Below are positions 1 to 7,395 of a stretch of 57,828 nt of DNA, one piece after another. The notes under the pieces were generated by a model. That model was given only the letters and a program-made list of their open reading frames with translations. It had not been told where the DNA came from and did not search any database. Location of the stretch: the NCBI RefSeq assembly GCF_014648595.1, contig NZ_BMRK01000025.1, positions 1 through 57,828 on the forward strand, in the 5' to 3' direction. The position numbers were made by a program, and so were the translations under genes. How positions within the stretch are numbered: the first letter of the stretch is position 1; each line of letters opens with the position of its first letter. The stretch comes from Nocardioides luteus (lineage in GTDB: Bacteria; Actinomycetota; Actinomycetes; Propionibacteriales; Nocardioidaceae).

Positions 1-925
1 ACGAAGAAAGAGTCGTTGGCCTATGTCCGCTCGGAGGGTGGTCTCGACAAGCTCGACCACCGGGGTGTCGGTGTGTCCGCGAGGGGGTCTCGACAAGCTC
101 GACCTCCGGTGTCCGGGGCTCAGGGCGGTCGTCCGAGGCACGGACTGTGTTGGTCTCGACACGCCTCCGCCCAGGGGCTCCGGCGGCTCGACCAGCGGGG
201 GCGAGGGGTTCCCCGCCCGAGCTCGGCGCCGGCTCTCGAAATCACATGAGCCCGCGCCACACCCCTCGCCGCCGCCCCGATATTGGCGGAGATCTTTTCT
301 CGATCGGGTGCCGGGTCAAGGACCGCGAAGCGGCCGGCGAAGCCGGCGCCCGAAGGGTGTCCTTGACGCGGCGCGTGATCGAGAAACACTGAGGGATCGG
401 GCCGGCGGCGAACCTGGGAACGAAAACACAGTCGCTGACCGATGTCCGCTCGGAGGGTGGTCTCGACAGGCTCGACCACCGGTGGGCTGGTGTGTCCGCG
501 AAGGTGGGTCTCGACAAGCTCGACGTCCGGTATCCAGGGCTCGGAGCGATCGTCCGAGGCACTGACCGTGTTGGTCTCGACACGCCTCCGCCCAGGGGCT
601 CCGGCGGCTCGACCAGCGGGGGCGAGCGGTCGCTGCCCCAATCAACGTCGGCTCTTTCGAAGCCTCATGAGTCCGCGCCACACCCCTCGCCGCTGCCCCG
701 ATATTGGCGGCGGCGAACCTTGGAACGAAACACAGTCGCTTGGCGATGTCCGCTCGAAGGGTGGTCTCGACAAGCTCGACCACCGGTGGCTCAGGTCTCG
801 ACAAGCTCGGCCACGGGACAGCCACGACGCGAGATCGAGCCCGGACACCGCTGAGCGGTACCTAGGATCACAATGATGATCCCGCCCGAAAGCCTCGCCG
901 AGAGCCACACGAAGGCGGAGCTCTA
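1..925. repeat. Non-coding repeat field with three tandem composite units
   Basis: This 925-base stretch has no credible gene; its open frames are translations of repeats. Three related units begin near 11, 431 and 735, each opening with an AGTCG..GATGTCCGCTCG-type sequence followed by the dispersed TCTCGACAAGCTCGACC repeat. Units one and two continue through a conserved block with CTCGACACGCCTCCGCCC (about 152 and 573), then CCGCGCCACACCCCTCGCC and CCCCGATATTGGCGG. Unit three is truncated near 815. Unit one holds an extra structured segment (290-395) that unit two lacks. The bases just before 926 carry an AAGGCGGAG ribosome binding site for the next gene. Confidence 0.85.
290..395. repeat. 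Cloverleaf-forming element, left copy
   Basis: The outer arms TTTCTCGATC (296-305) and GATCGAGAAA (377-386) are perfectly complementary. Inside them GTCAAGGAC (315-323) pairs with GTCCTTGAC (359-367). Inside that lie three hairpins, all with GAA loops: CCGC-GAA-GCGG (323-333), CCGGC-GAA-GCCGG (334-346) and CGCCC-GAA-GGGTG (347-359, one G-T pair). The segment is absent from the otherwise matching place in the next tandem unit (about 715). GGCGG flanks it on both sides. A related copy lies inverted at 57656-57744. No function is known to me; it could be a mobile palindromic element or a structured RNA. Confidence 0.75.
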
Positions 926-1846
926 GTGGCGGGGGTCTTCACCGGCTTCGCCACGATCAGCGTCCTCATCGCGCTCGGCGCGCTGCTCGCGCAGCTGCGG
1001 ATCCTCGACGAGCGGGGGCAGCGGACGCTCTCGACGATCGCCTTCTACGTCGCCAGCCCGGCGCTGCTGATCACGGTCATGGACGACAGCGACCTCGGTT
1101 TCGTCCTCTCCGGCAACCTGATCGCGGTCGCTGCCGGCGTGCTCGTCTCCGCGACGCTGGTGGCCACCGTCGCGACGCTGCGCCGCCGGGGTTTGGGCAA
1201 CACCGTGGTCGCGGTGCTGTGCGGCGCCTATGCCAACGCCGGCAACCTCGGCCTCCCGATCGCGGCGTACGTCCTGGGCGACCCGGTCCTGGTCGCCCCG
1301 ACGCTGCTCCTGCAGATGCTGGTGCTCCAGCCTGTCGCGCTGGTCCTGCTCGACGCCGACGCGAGCACCACGAGGCTCTCGGTGCTCGAGGTGGTGCGAC
1401 GGCCGCTGACCAACCCGATCACCGTCGCCTCGTTGATCGGGGTGACGCTCTCGGTGAGCGACTTCGACCTCCCCGAGCCCGTCTCGGCGCCGCTCGAGCT
1501 GGTCGCCGGGATGGCGGTGCCGTCGATGCTGATCGCCTACGGCGTCGCGCTGCGCCTCGGCCCCCTGCCCGGGCGCGGCGTGCCGGCAGTCGACCTGGCC
1601 TCGGTCGTGGCGACCAAGCAGGTGGTGCAGCCGGTGGCCGCGTACCTGGTCGGGAGGTTCCTGCTCGGTCTCGACGCCGAGGCGCTGCTGGCGGTGACCG
1701 TGCTCTCCGCGCTGCCGACCGCGCAGAACGTGTTCGTGGTCGCCCAGCGCTACGACCGTGCCACCCTGCTCGCCCGCGACGTCATCTTCGTGAGCACGCT
1801 GGCCACGGTGCCGGCGATCCTGCTCGTAGTCCTGCTGCTGACCTGA
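926..1846 (+). CDS. AEC-family transporter (auxin efflux carrier-like permease)
   Basis: The 306-residue protein is almost wholly hydrophobic, with about ten membrane segments in the two-fold layout of the AEC (auxin efflux carrier) family. The N-terminal half has the family-like 'SPALLITVM' turn, and the middle has an Asn/Gly-rich 'GAYANAGNLGLPIA' segment, a hallmark of these carriers. Bacterial members export or import organic acids such as malate or malonate; the substrate here cannot be read from sequence. The GTG start is chosen because AAGGCGGAG precedes it at the right distance. The gene stands alone after the repeat field, with about 100 bases to the next gene. Confidence 0.85.
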   Translation: MAGVFTGFATISVLIALGALLAQLRILDERGQRTLSTIAFYVASPALLITVMDDSDLGFVLSGNLIAVAAGVLVSATLVATVATLRRRGLGNTVVAVLCGAYANAGNLGLPIAAYVLGDPVLVAPTLLLQMLVLQPVALVLLDADASTTRLSVLEVVRRPLTNPITVASLIGVTLSVSDFDLPEPVSAPLELVAGMAVPSMLIAYGVALRLGPLPGRGVPAVDLASVVATKQVVQPVAAYLVGRFLLGLDAEALLAVTVLSALPTAQNVFVVAQRYDRATLLARDVIFVSTLATVPAILLVVLLLT

Positions 1847-1945
1847 GCCGCGACGAAAGTCCCTTGCAGGCGCATCCTCTCCCGCGTACCCTCGCGATAT
1901 ATCGGGACACTACGCCGACAGTCGAAGAGGACAACAGGAGACGAC

Positions 1946-2350
1946 ATGAGCAACCTCGACAACCTGCGGGTGAGCGAGGCCGAGAGGGAGGAGGCGTCGG
2001 CGAGGCTCGCCGAGCACTACTCGACCGGCCGACTCTCCGACGACGACTACTACGAGCGCCTGGACGCGATCTGGTCCGCCCGGGTTCGGGGCGACCTGGA
2101 GATGCTCTTCACCGATCTACCGAGAAGCGCGCCCCAGCCGCCGCAGCTCGTCCACAACCCGCACCGGCGTCGCCCGCGAGCGTTCCCGCTGGTCGCCTGC
2201 TTCCTGCTGGTCGCGATCGGGCTGGTCGTGATGGGCGTGCCGTGGTGGATCTTCGCCGCGATCGCGCTCGGCGCGCTCGCCTTCCGCAACAGCCGACACC
2301 GGCATCACCACGGCCACCACCACAGCCACCTGCGTCATTCCGCGCACTGA
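1946..2350 (+). CDS. DUF1707 domain membrane protein with His-rich tail
   Basis: This 134-residue protein starts with a DUF1707 domain (residues about 6-58: 'LRVSEAEREEASARLAEHYSTG' region with 'RLSDDDYYERLDAI'), a short helical domain common in actinobacterial membrane proteins. Two membrane segments follow (about 78-115), then a tail dominated by histidine and arginine (about 117-134) that could bind metal. The ATG follows an ACAGGAGAC ribosome binding site. It is a single gene between the AEC permease and the regulated ABC operon. Its role is unknown; DUF1707 proteins are often assumed to be membrane-associated regulators, but that is not established here. Confidence 0.85.
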   Translation: MSNLDNLRVSEAEREEASARLAEHYSTGRLSDDDYYERLDAIWSARVRGDLEMLFTDLPRSAPQPPQLVHNPHRRRPRAFPLVACFLLVAIGLVVMGVPWWIFAAIALGALAFRNSRHRHHHGHHHSHLRHSAH

Positions 2351-2452
2351 ATCGCAGATTCGATGGCCTCCCACCGGGCTCACCACTAGGTTGTGCCGCG
2401 GTCGCCGAGCGACCGCCCCACACAACCGACCCCGCCGGTAAAATTGCCGCCA

Positions 2453-2468
2453 AGATTGTTTACAATCT
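2453..2468. promoter_or_regulatory. Operator palindrome upstream of the ABC importer operon
   Basis: AGATTGTTTACAATCT is a perfect inverted repeat of seven bases per arm with a two-base centre, 70 bases before the binding-protein start. Fifteen of its 16 positions but two recur at 7370-7385 in front of the GntR/FCD regulator gene. It lies in AT-rich sequence in an otherwise GC-rich region, as expected of a promoter. I infer that the regulator encoded at 6678-7331 binds both sites. Confidence 0.85.
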
Positions 2469-2538
2469 GTCGTGGCATGGATCACACTGGCGACCTGCCC
2501 GCGCCGAGCGGGCGGAACAGCCCCTGAGGAGTCCCCGA

Positions 2539-3516
2539 ATGAACCGCTCCCCTGCCCGCACCGCGCGCCGCGGTCTGGCAACCGCACTCGTGCTCGCCTT
2601 GCCGCTCGCGCTCAGCGCCTGCGGTGGCGGTGACACCGACGAAGGTGCCGACGGCACCACCTCGATCACGGTCGGCGTGATCCCGATCGTCGACGTCGCC
2701 CCCATCTATCTCGGGGTGGAGAAGGGGTTCTTCAAGGAGGAGGGCCTCGACGTCGAGCTCGAGCTCGCCCAGGGTGGCGCAGCGATCGTCCCCGCTGTCG
2801 CCAGCGGCCAGTACCAGTTCGGCTTCTCCAACACGACCTCGCTGCTCCTCGCCCAGACCCAGGACGTACCGGTCAAGGTCGTCACCGCCGGCGTCAACGC
2901 CACCGAGGACCCGTCGGCCGACATGTCCGGCGTGCTCGTGAAGGCCGGCAGCGACATCAAGTCGCCCAAGGACCTCGAGGGCAAGAAGGTCGCGGTCAAC
3001 ACCCTGAAGAACATCAACACGACCACCACCAACGAGCTCGTCCGCCAGGACGGCGGCGACCCGACCAAGATCGAGTACGTCGAGCTCGCCTTCCCCGAGA
3101 TCGGCCCCGCCGTCGAGAAGGGCGACGTCGACGCCGGCCAGGTCGTCGAGCCGTTCCTGACCATCGGCACGCAGGCCGGGATGACCGACCTCGGCTCCAA
3201 CTTCGTCGCCGCCGACCCGGGCCTGGCGGTCGCGGAGTACTTCACCTCGACGAGCTTCGCCGAGTCCGACGCCGACACCGTCGAGGCGTTCACCACCGCG
3301 ATGAACGAGTCGCTGGACTACGCCCAGGCGCACCCGGACGAGGTCAAGAAGATCCTGCCGACCTACACCGACATCGACGAATCAGTCGTCGCCGAGCTCA
3401 ACATGCCGCAGTGGACCTCCGAGATCGACGCCGAGTCGATCGAGAAGCTGGCCGATCTCGCCGACCAGGACAAGCTGTTCGCCAAGGACCCGGACGTGGA
3501 CGCCCTCCTTCCATGA
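2539..3516 (+). CDS. ABC transporter substrate-binding lipoprotein, NitT/TauT (SsuA/THI5-like) family
   Basis: This 325-residue protein begins with a lipoprotein signal (twin-Arg-like charged start, hydrophobic stretch, LSAC with Cys28 as the lipidated residue). The mature part opens with 'ITVGVIPIVDVAPIYLGVEKGFFKEEGLD', typical of SsuA/THI5-like binding proteins that capture sulfonates, taurine, nitrate, pyrimidine precursors or aromatic acids. The ATG at 2539 fits a GAGGAG site just before it. Its stop overlaps the permease start (ATGA). It heads a five-gene operon under the palindrome at 2453-2468. The ligand is not predictable; the adjacent dehydrogenase suggests an organic acid or hydroxy acid rather than an inorganic ion. 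Confidence 0.88.
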   Translation: MNRSPARTARRGLATALVLALPLALSACGGGDTDEGADGTTSITVGVIPIVDVAPIYLGVEKGFFKEEGLDVELELAQGGAAIVPAVASGQYQFGFSNTTSLLLAQTQDVPVKVVTAGVNATEDPSADMSGVLVKAGSDIKSPKDLEGKKVAVNTLKNINTTTTNELVRQDGGDPTKIEYVELAFPEIGPAVEKGDVDAGQVVEPFLTIGTQAGMTDLGSNFVAADPGLAVAEYFTSTSFAESDADTVEAFTTAMNESLDYAQAHPDEVKKILPTYTDIDESVVAELNMPQWTSEIDAESIEKLADLADQDKLFAKDPDVDALLP

Positions 3517-4334
3517 CCGTCGCCACCGTGCCCGTGGCCGGCACCCGCACCGAGCGGGTCGCCGGCCGTGGCCGGGACGCCACCCTCGGCGTCCTCGGCC
3601 TGCTCGTCGTGGTCGGCCTGGTCGAGGCGCTGCCGCGCCTCGGGATCGTCAACGACCGCTACCTCCCGCCGGCGAGCGCGATGTTCACCGAGCTCGCCGG
3701 CCAGCTCGGCGAGGCCGCGTTCTGGACCGCCCTCGGCGACACCCTGCGCGGCTGGGCGCTCGGCCTGGCCGTCGCGATGGCCGCCGGCATCGTGCTCGGC
3801 GTCCTCATCGGCTCGGTCGGCATCCTGCGTGATCTGACCGCGTCCACGATCGAGTTCCTGCGCCCGATCCCCTCGGTCGCCCTGATCCCGCTCGTGGTGC
3901 TCCTCTACGGCAGCCGGCCGACCTCGGCCCTGGTCCTGGTCGTGTACGCCGCGTTCTGGCAGATCCTCGTCCAGGTGCTCTACGGGGTCGCCGACGTCGA
4001 TCCGGTCGTACGCGACACCGCGCGCTCCTACCGCTTCTCCCGCCTGGCGATCATCCGCACGGTCGTCTGGCCCACTGCACTCCCCTACGTGATGACCGGC
4101 TTCCGACTGGCGGCGTCGGTGGCGCTGATCCTGGAGATCACCGCCGAGCTGATCATCGGTGTCCCCGGCCTCGGCAAGTCCATCGGCGTCGCGCAGTCCT
4201 CCGGCGCGGTCGAGAAGACCTACGCCCTGGTCATCGTCGTCGGCATCATCGGCGTCGCCGTCAACCTCCTCGCCCGCGCCCTCGAGCGGCGCACCCTCCG
4301 CTGGCACGTCTCGGTCCGCAGGGAGGCCCGATGA
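3513..4334 (+). CDS. ABC transporter permease (NitT/TauT type)
   Basis: A 273-residue inner-membrane permease with about six membrane segments and the BPD_transp_1 fold. The cytoplasmic coupling (EAA) loop is visible around 'VVRDTARSYRFSRLAIIRTVVWPTALPYV' in the latter half. The start is the ATG overlapping the binding-protein stop by four bases, and its own stop overlaps the next permease in the same way, so the three genes are translationally coupled. A longer in-frame extension upstream of 3513 lies within the binding-protein gene and is not needed. It pairs with the permease at 4331 as a heterodimeric channel. Confidence 0.87.
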   Translation: MTVATVPVAGTRTERVAGRGRDATLGVLGLLVVVGLVEALPRLGIVNDRYLPPASAMFTELAGQLGEAAFWTALGDTLRGWALGLAVAMAAGIVLGVLIGSVGILRDLTASTIEFLRPIPSVALIPLVVLLYGSRPTSALVLVVYAAFWQILVQVLYGVADVDPVVRDTARSYRFSRLAIIRTVVWPTALPYVMTGFRLAASVALILEITAELIIGVPGLGKSIGVAQSSGAVEKTYALVIVVGIIGVAVNLLARALERRTLRWHVSVRREAR

Positions 4335-5107
4335 GACTCCTCACGACCCTGGCGTACGCCCTCGCGCTACCGATCGTGCTGGTCGTGGTCTGGTGGTTCG
4401 CCTCGGCCGGGTCCGAGAGCGTCTTCTGGCCGCCGCTGTCCAAGATCGTCGGCGTCTTCGGCGAGACCTGGAACGCCGACCGGTGGACCGGCGACGTGCT
4501 CCCCAGCCTCGCCCGTCTTGCGGTCGGCTATCTCGTGGCGCTGGTCCTCGGCGTACTCCTCGGGGTGCTCATCGGCCTCCACCGTCCCGTCCGCGCCTTC
4601 TGCGAGCCGACGCTGGAGTTCTTCCGGGCGGTGCCGCCGCCGGTGCTGGTGCCGGTGATCGCGCTGTTCCTCGGCTACACCGGCGACACCTCCAAGGTCG
4701 TCACGATCGCGGTGGGCTGCGTGTGGCCGATCCTGCTCAACACCGTCGAGGGCGTACGCGGCCTCGACGAGGTCATGCTCGACACCGCCCGCTGCTACCG
4801 GCTGAGCGCGTGGACCCGGCTGCGCCAGGTCGTCCTGCGCGGCGCCTCGCCGCAGATCGCCGCCGGAGCCCGCCAGGCGCTCTCGATCGGCGTCATCCTG
4901 ATGGTGATCAGCGAGCTCTTCGGCGCCAACCGCGGCCTGGGCGCCTCGATCGTGCAGTTCCAGCGCAGCTTCGCGATCCCGCAGATGTGGACCGGGATCA
5001 TTCTTCTCGGGATCCTCGGCTTCCTGCTCTCGGTCCTGTTCCGTCTCGTCGAGCACTATGCGCTCGCCTGGTACCGCGGCCTGCGCCAGGCCGACCGCGG
5101 CGCCTGA
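4331..5107 (+). CDS. ABC transporter permease (NitT/TauT type), second subunit
   Basis: A 258-residue permease, paralogous to the one just upstream, with six predicted membrane segments and a coupling loop around 'VMLDTARCYRLSAWTRLRQVVL'. The ATG lies in the ATGA overlap with the first permease. SsuC/TauC-type importers often use one permease twice; two distinct permeases, as here, are typical of actinobacterial SsuC-like systems for organic solutes. A 15-base gap carrying an AAGGAGAA ribosome binding site separates it from the ATPase gene. Confidence 0.87.
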   Translation: MRLLTTLAYALALPIVLVVVWWFASAGSESVFWPPLSKIVGVFGETWNADRWTGDVLPSLARLAVGYLVALVLGVLLGVLIGLHRPVRAFCEPTLEFFRAVPPPVLVPVIALFLGYTGDTSKVVTIAVGCVWPILLNTVEGVRGLDEVMLDTARCYRLSAWTRLRQVVLRGASPQIAAGARQALSIGVILMVISELFGANRGLGASIVQFQRSFAIPQMWTGIILLGILGFLLSVLFRLVEHYALAWYRGLRQADRGA

Positions 5108-5122
5108 ACCAAGGAGAAACTC

Positions 5123-5911
5123 GTGCCCACTGCCCTCGACGTACGCGGCCTGAAGAAGACCTACACCACCGGCGGCACCTCGCTGGAGGCCATCGAGCAG
5201 CTCGACTTCTCGATCGGCAAGGGTGAGCTGGTCTGCATCGTCGGCCCCTCCGGCGCCGGCAAGACCACCTTGCTGCGCTGCATCAGCGGCCTGCTCGACG
5301 CCACCGCCGGCGTGGTCGAGCTCGACGGCACCGCCGTCACCGAGCCGCCCGCCGGGATGGCGGTGGTCTTCCAGGAGTACGGCCGCTCGCTCTTCCCCTG
5401 GCTGACCGTCCGGCAGAACGTCGAGCTGCCGCTGAAGGAGAAGAAGGTGCCGCGAGCACGCCGCACCGAGCTGGTCGACGAGGCGCTCGACGCGGTCGGT
5501 CTCTCCGACTCCGCCGCCTCCCACCCCTGGCAGCTCTCCGGCGGCATGCAGCAGCGGGTCGCGATCGCCCGTGCGATCGCCTACGAGCCCTCGGTGCTGC
5601 TGATGGACGAGCCGTTCGCCGCCGTCGACGCGCAGACCCGGGCCGACCTCGAGGACCTGGTCCGCGAGCTGTGGAAGCGGCTCGGCGTGACCGTCCTGTT
5701 CGTCACCCACGACATCGACGAGGCGGTCTACCTCGGCGAGCGGGTGCTCGTCCTCTCCAACCGGCCGACCGTCATCCTGGAGGACGTGGCCATCGACCTC
5801 CCCGACGAACGCGACCAGCTCACCACCCGCTCGGCGCCGCGCTTCGCGGAGCTGCGTGCCCACGTCTACGAGCTGATCCAGAAGGCGAAGAAGGGAGAGC
5901 GCCCGGCATGA
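5123..5911 (+). CDS. ABC transporter ATP-binding protein (SsuB/TauB type)
   Basis: This 262-residue ATPase energises the importer. Walker A GPSGAGKTT is at residues 41-49, the Q-loop lies near 'VVFQEYGRSLFPW' (about 81-93), the signature LSGGMQQR at 138-145, Walker B VLLMDEP at 158-164, and the switch histidine in 'FVTHDIDEA'. 'LFPWLTV' after the Q-loop is characteristic of the NitT/TauT ATPases. It starts with GTG after AAGGAGAA. Its TGA overlaps the ATG of the dehydrogenase gene, tying that enzyme to the transporter. Confidence 0.9.
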   Translation: MPTALDVRGLKKTYTTGGTSLEAIEQLDFSIGKGELVCIVGPSGAGKTTLLRCISGLLDATAGVVELDGTAVTEPPAGMAVVFQEYGRSLFPWLTVRQNVELPLKEKKVPRARRTELVDEALDAVGLSDSAASHPWQLSGGMQQRVAIARAIAYEPSVLLMDEPFAAVDAQTRADLEDLVRELWKRLGVTVLFVTHDIDEAVYLGERVLVLSNRPTVILEDVAIDLPDERDQLTTRSAPRFAELRAHVYELIQKAKKGERPA

Positions 5912-6681
5912 CGGTGATCGCGGTCCTCGGGCTCGGTGAGGCCGGATCGGCGTTCGTCGCCGACCTGCTCACGGCCGGAGTCACGGTGCGCGCCTACGAC
6001 CCGGCGGTCGGTGCTCCGCCCGGCACCGTCGCGTGTGCCTCGGAGGCCGAGGCGGTCGCGGAGGCCGACCTCGTCCTCAGCGTCAACTCGGCCGACGACT
6101 CGGTCGAAGCCGCCCGCAACGCGCTCTCCCGGTTCCCGGCGACCGCCGTCTGGGCCGATGTGAACTCCTCCTCCCCCGAGCGCAAGCGCGAGGTCGCGGC
6201 CGCGCTCGACGGCCGTGGCCGCTTCGCCGACGTGGCACTGATGTCGACCGTCCCCGGCCAGGGCATCCGGGTGCCGATGGCGGCTGCCGGCCCGGGTGCC
6301 GCCGAGGCAGCGCGCCTGCTGGGAGCGGCCGGGGCGAGCGTCGAGCTGATCGAGGGCGAGGTCGGCGACGCCGCGGCCCGCAAGCTGCTCCGCTCGGTCT
6401 TCTACAAGGGCCTCGCCGCAGCCGTCCTGGAGAGCCTGGCCGCCGCCCGCGCCGCCGGTCTGGAGGAGGAGACCCGCGCCGAGATCAGACGCGAGCTCGA
6501 CCGCGCCTCGGCCGCCACCCTGGACCGGCTGGTCGAGGGCAGCCACCGCCATGCCGTACGCCGCTCGCACGAGATGGCGGCCGCGGCCGAGATGCTCACC
6601 GACCTGGGTGTGCCACCGCGGGTGGCCGAGGCGAGCCGGGACTGGCTGACCGACCTCGCCGACCTCGCCGAGCAGGACTAG
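5908..6681 (+). CDS. NAD(P)-dependent beta-hydroxyacid dehydrogenase-like protein with DUF1932-type C-terminus
   Basis: This 257-residue protein starts with a Rossmann motif GLGEAGS (8-14) and continues like the 6-phosphogluconate/3-hydroxyisobutyrate dehydrogenase family ('DVNSSSPERKREVA', 'FADVALMSTVPGQG'). The C-terminal helical part resembles DUF1932, with 'KLLRSVFYKGLAA' carrying the lysine expected at the active site of the family. The ATG overlaps the ATPase stop, so the enzyme is co-translated with the importer and probably acts on the imported compound or its first product. An L-threonate-like or other 2- or 3-hydroxy acid is possible. The stop codon abuts the convergent regulator gene, sharing CTAG. 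Confidence 0.8.
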   Translation: MTVIAVLGLGEAGSAFVADLLTAGVTVRAYDPAVGAPPGTVACASEAEAVAEADLVLSVNSADDSVEAARNALSRFPATAVWADVNSSSPERKREVAAALDGRGRFADVALMSTVPGQGIRVPMAAAGPGAAEAARLLGAAGASVELIEGEVGDAAARKLLRSVFYKGLAAAVLESLAAARAAGLEEETRAEIRRELDRASAATLDRLVEGSHRHAVRRSHEMAAAAEMLTDLGVPPRVAEASRDWLTDLADLAEQD

Positions 6682-7331
6682 CGGGACGCAGCGACCTCGC
6701 GCACGGCCTCCCGAACACTGGCGAGGTGGTCCCGCACGGCCTTGTCGGCGGCAGCGGGGTCGCGCTGGGCGAGCGCGTCGATGATCGCGAGATGCTGCGG
6801 CAGCGAGACCTGGGAGCGGCCGGGCCGGTAGGCGAGCCGGTACTGGTGACGTACGCTCCGGCCCTGCAGGCGGGCGAGCGTCTCGGCTGCCACCTTCTGG
6901 CCGGAGATCGCCACGTAGCGCTCGTCGAGCCGGGTGTTGAGCCTCGAGTAGGTGCCGACGTCGCCGGAGGACACCGCGGCCGACATCGCCTCGCCGAGCT
7001 CGCGCAGCTCGGCGATCTCCGCGTCGGTGATCCGCTCGGCCGCCTTCGCCGCGCACAACGCCTCCACGGCCGCGCGCACCTCGATGATCTCGAGGGCCTC
7101 CTCGACGCTGACCACGCGCACCCGGGCGCCGCGGTTGGCGATCCGCTCGACGAGACCCTCGTGGGTCAGGTCGATCAGCGCGCCACGCACGGCACCGCGG
7201 CTGGCGCCCAGCGCCTCGGAGAGCTCGGCCTCGACCAGCCGCTGGCCGGCGACGAGCTCGCCCTCGAGGATGTCGCGACGGATCGCCTCAGCAACGTCGT
7301 TCTGGGTCACCTGGGTCGGCGAGACCGGCAC
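6678..7331 (-). CDS. GntR-family transcriptional regulator, FCD subfamily
   Basis: A 217-residue repressor-type protein. The N-terminal winged helix-turn-helix (about 8-75) has 'QNDVAEAIRRDILEGELVAGQRLVEAELSEALG', and the C-terminal FCD all-helical domain (about 85-210) contains conserved Arg/His positions ('RLNTRLDERYVAIS', 'SLPQHLAIIDAL') used by this subfamily to bind carboxylates, often through a metal. The gene starts at a GTG. The palindrome at 7370-7385 lies 39 bases upstream, consistent with autoregulation, and a near-identical one precedes the ABC operon. It is convergent with that operon. The ligand is probably an organic acid handled by the importer. Confidence 0.88.
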   Translation of the reverse strand: MPVSPTQVTQNDVAEAIRRDILEGELVAGQRLVEAELSEALGASRGAVRGALIDLTHEGLVERIANRGARVRVVSVEEALEIIEVRAAVEALCAAKAAERITDAEIAELRELGEAMSAAVSSGDVGTYSRLNTRLDERYVAISGQKVAAETLARLQGRSVRHQYRLAYRPGRSQVSLPQHLAIIDALAQRDPAAADKAVRDHLASVREAVREVAASR

Positions 7332-7369
7332 GTGTCGTCCTCCTTGGTCGGGTCACCAGGAGCGTACCA

Positions 7370-7385
7370 AAATTGTTGACAATCT
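7370..7385. promoter_or_regulatory. Operator palindrome upstream of the GntR/FCD gene
   Basis: AAATTGTTGACAATCT has the ATTGT..ACAAT arms and two-base centre of the site at 2453-2468 and differs from it in only two positions. It sits 39 bases before the regulator start, in the gap between that gene and the glucosidase stop. It is the probable autoregulatory site. The matching spacing and sequence at two places 4.9 kb apart, and nowhere else that I noticed in the window, define a small local regulon. Confidence 0.85.
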
Positions 7386-7395
7386 TGTGAGACGA

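Noticed and set aside
16-876. Open frames in the left repeat field
   Set aside because: They are translations of the repeats on several frames, without ribosome binding sites or recognisable domains.
1219-2538. N-terminal extension of the substrate-binding protein
   Set aside because: It crosses two other genes and the operator; the lipoprotein signal begins at 2539.
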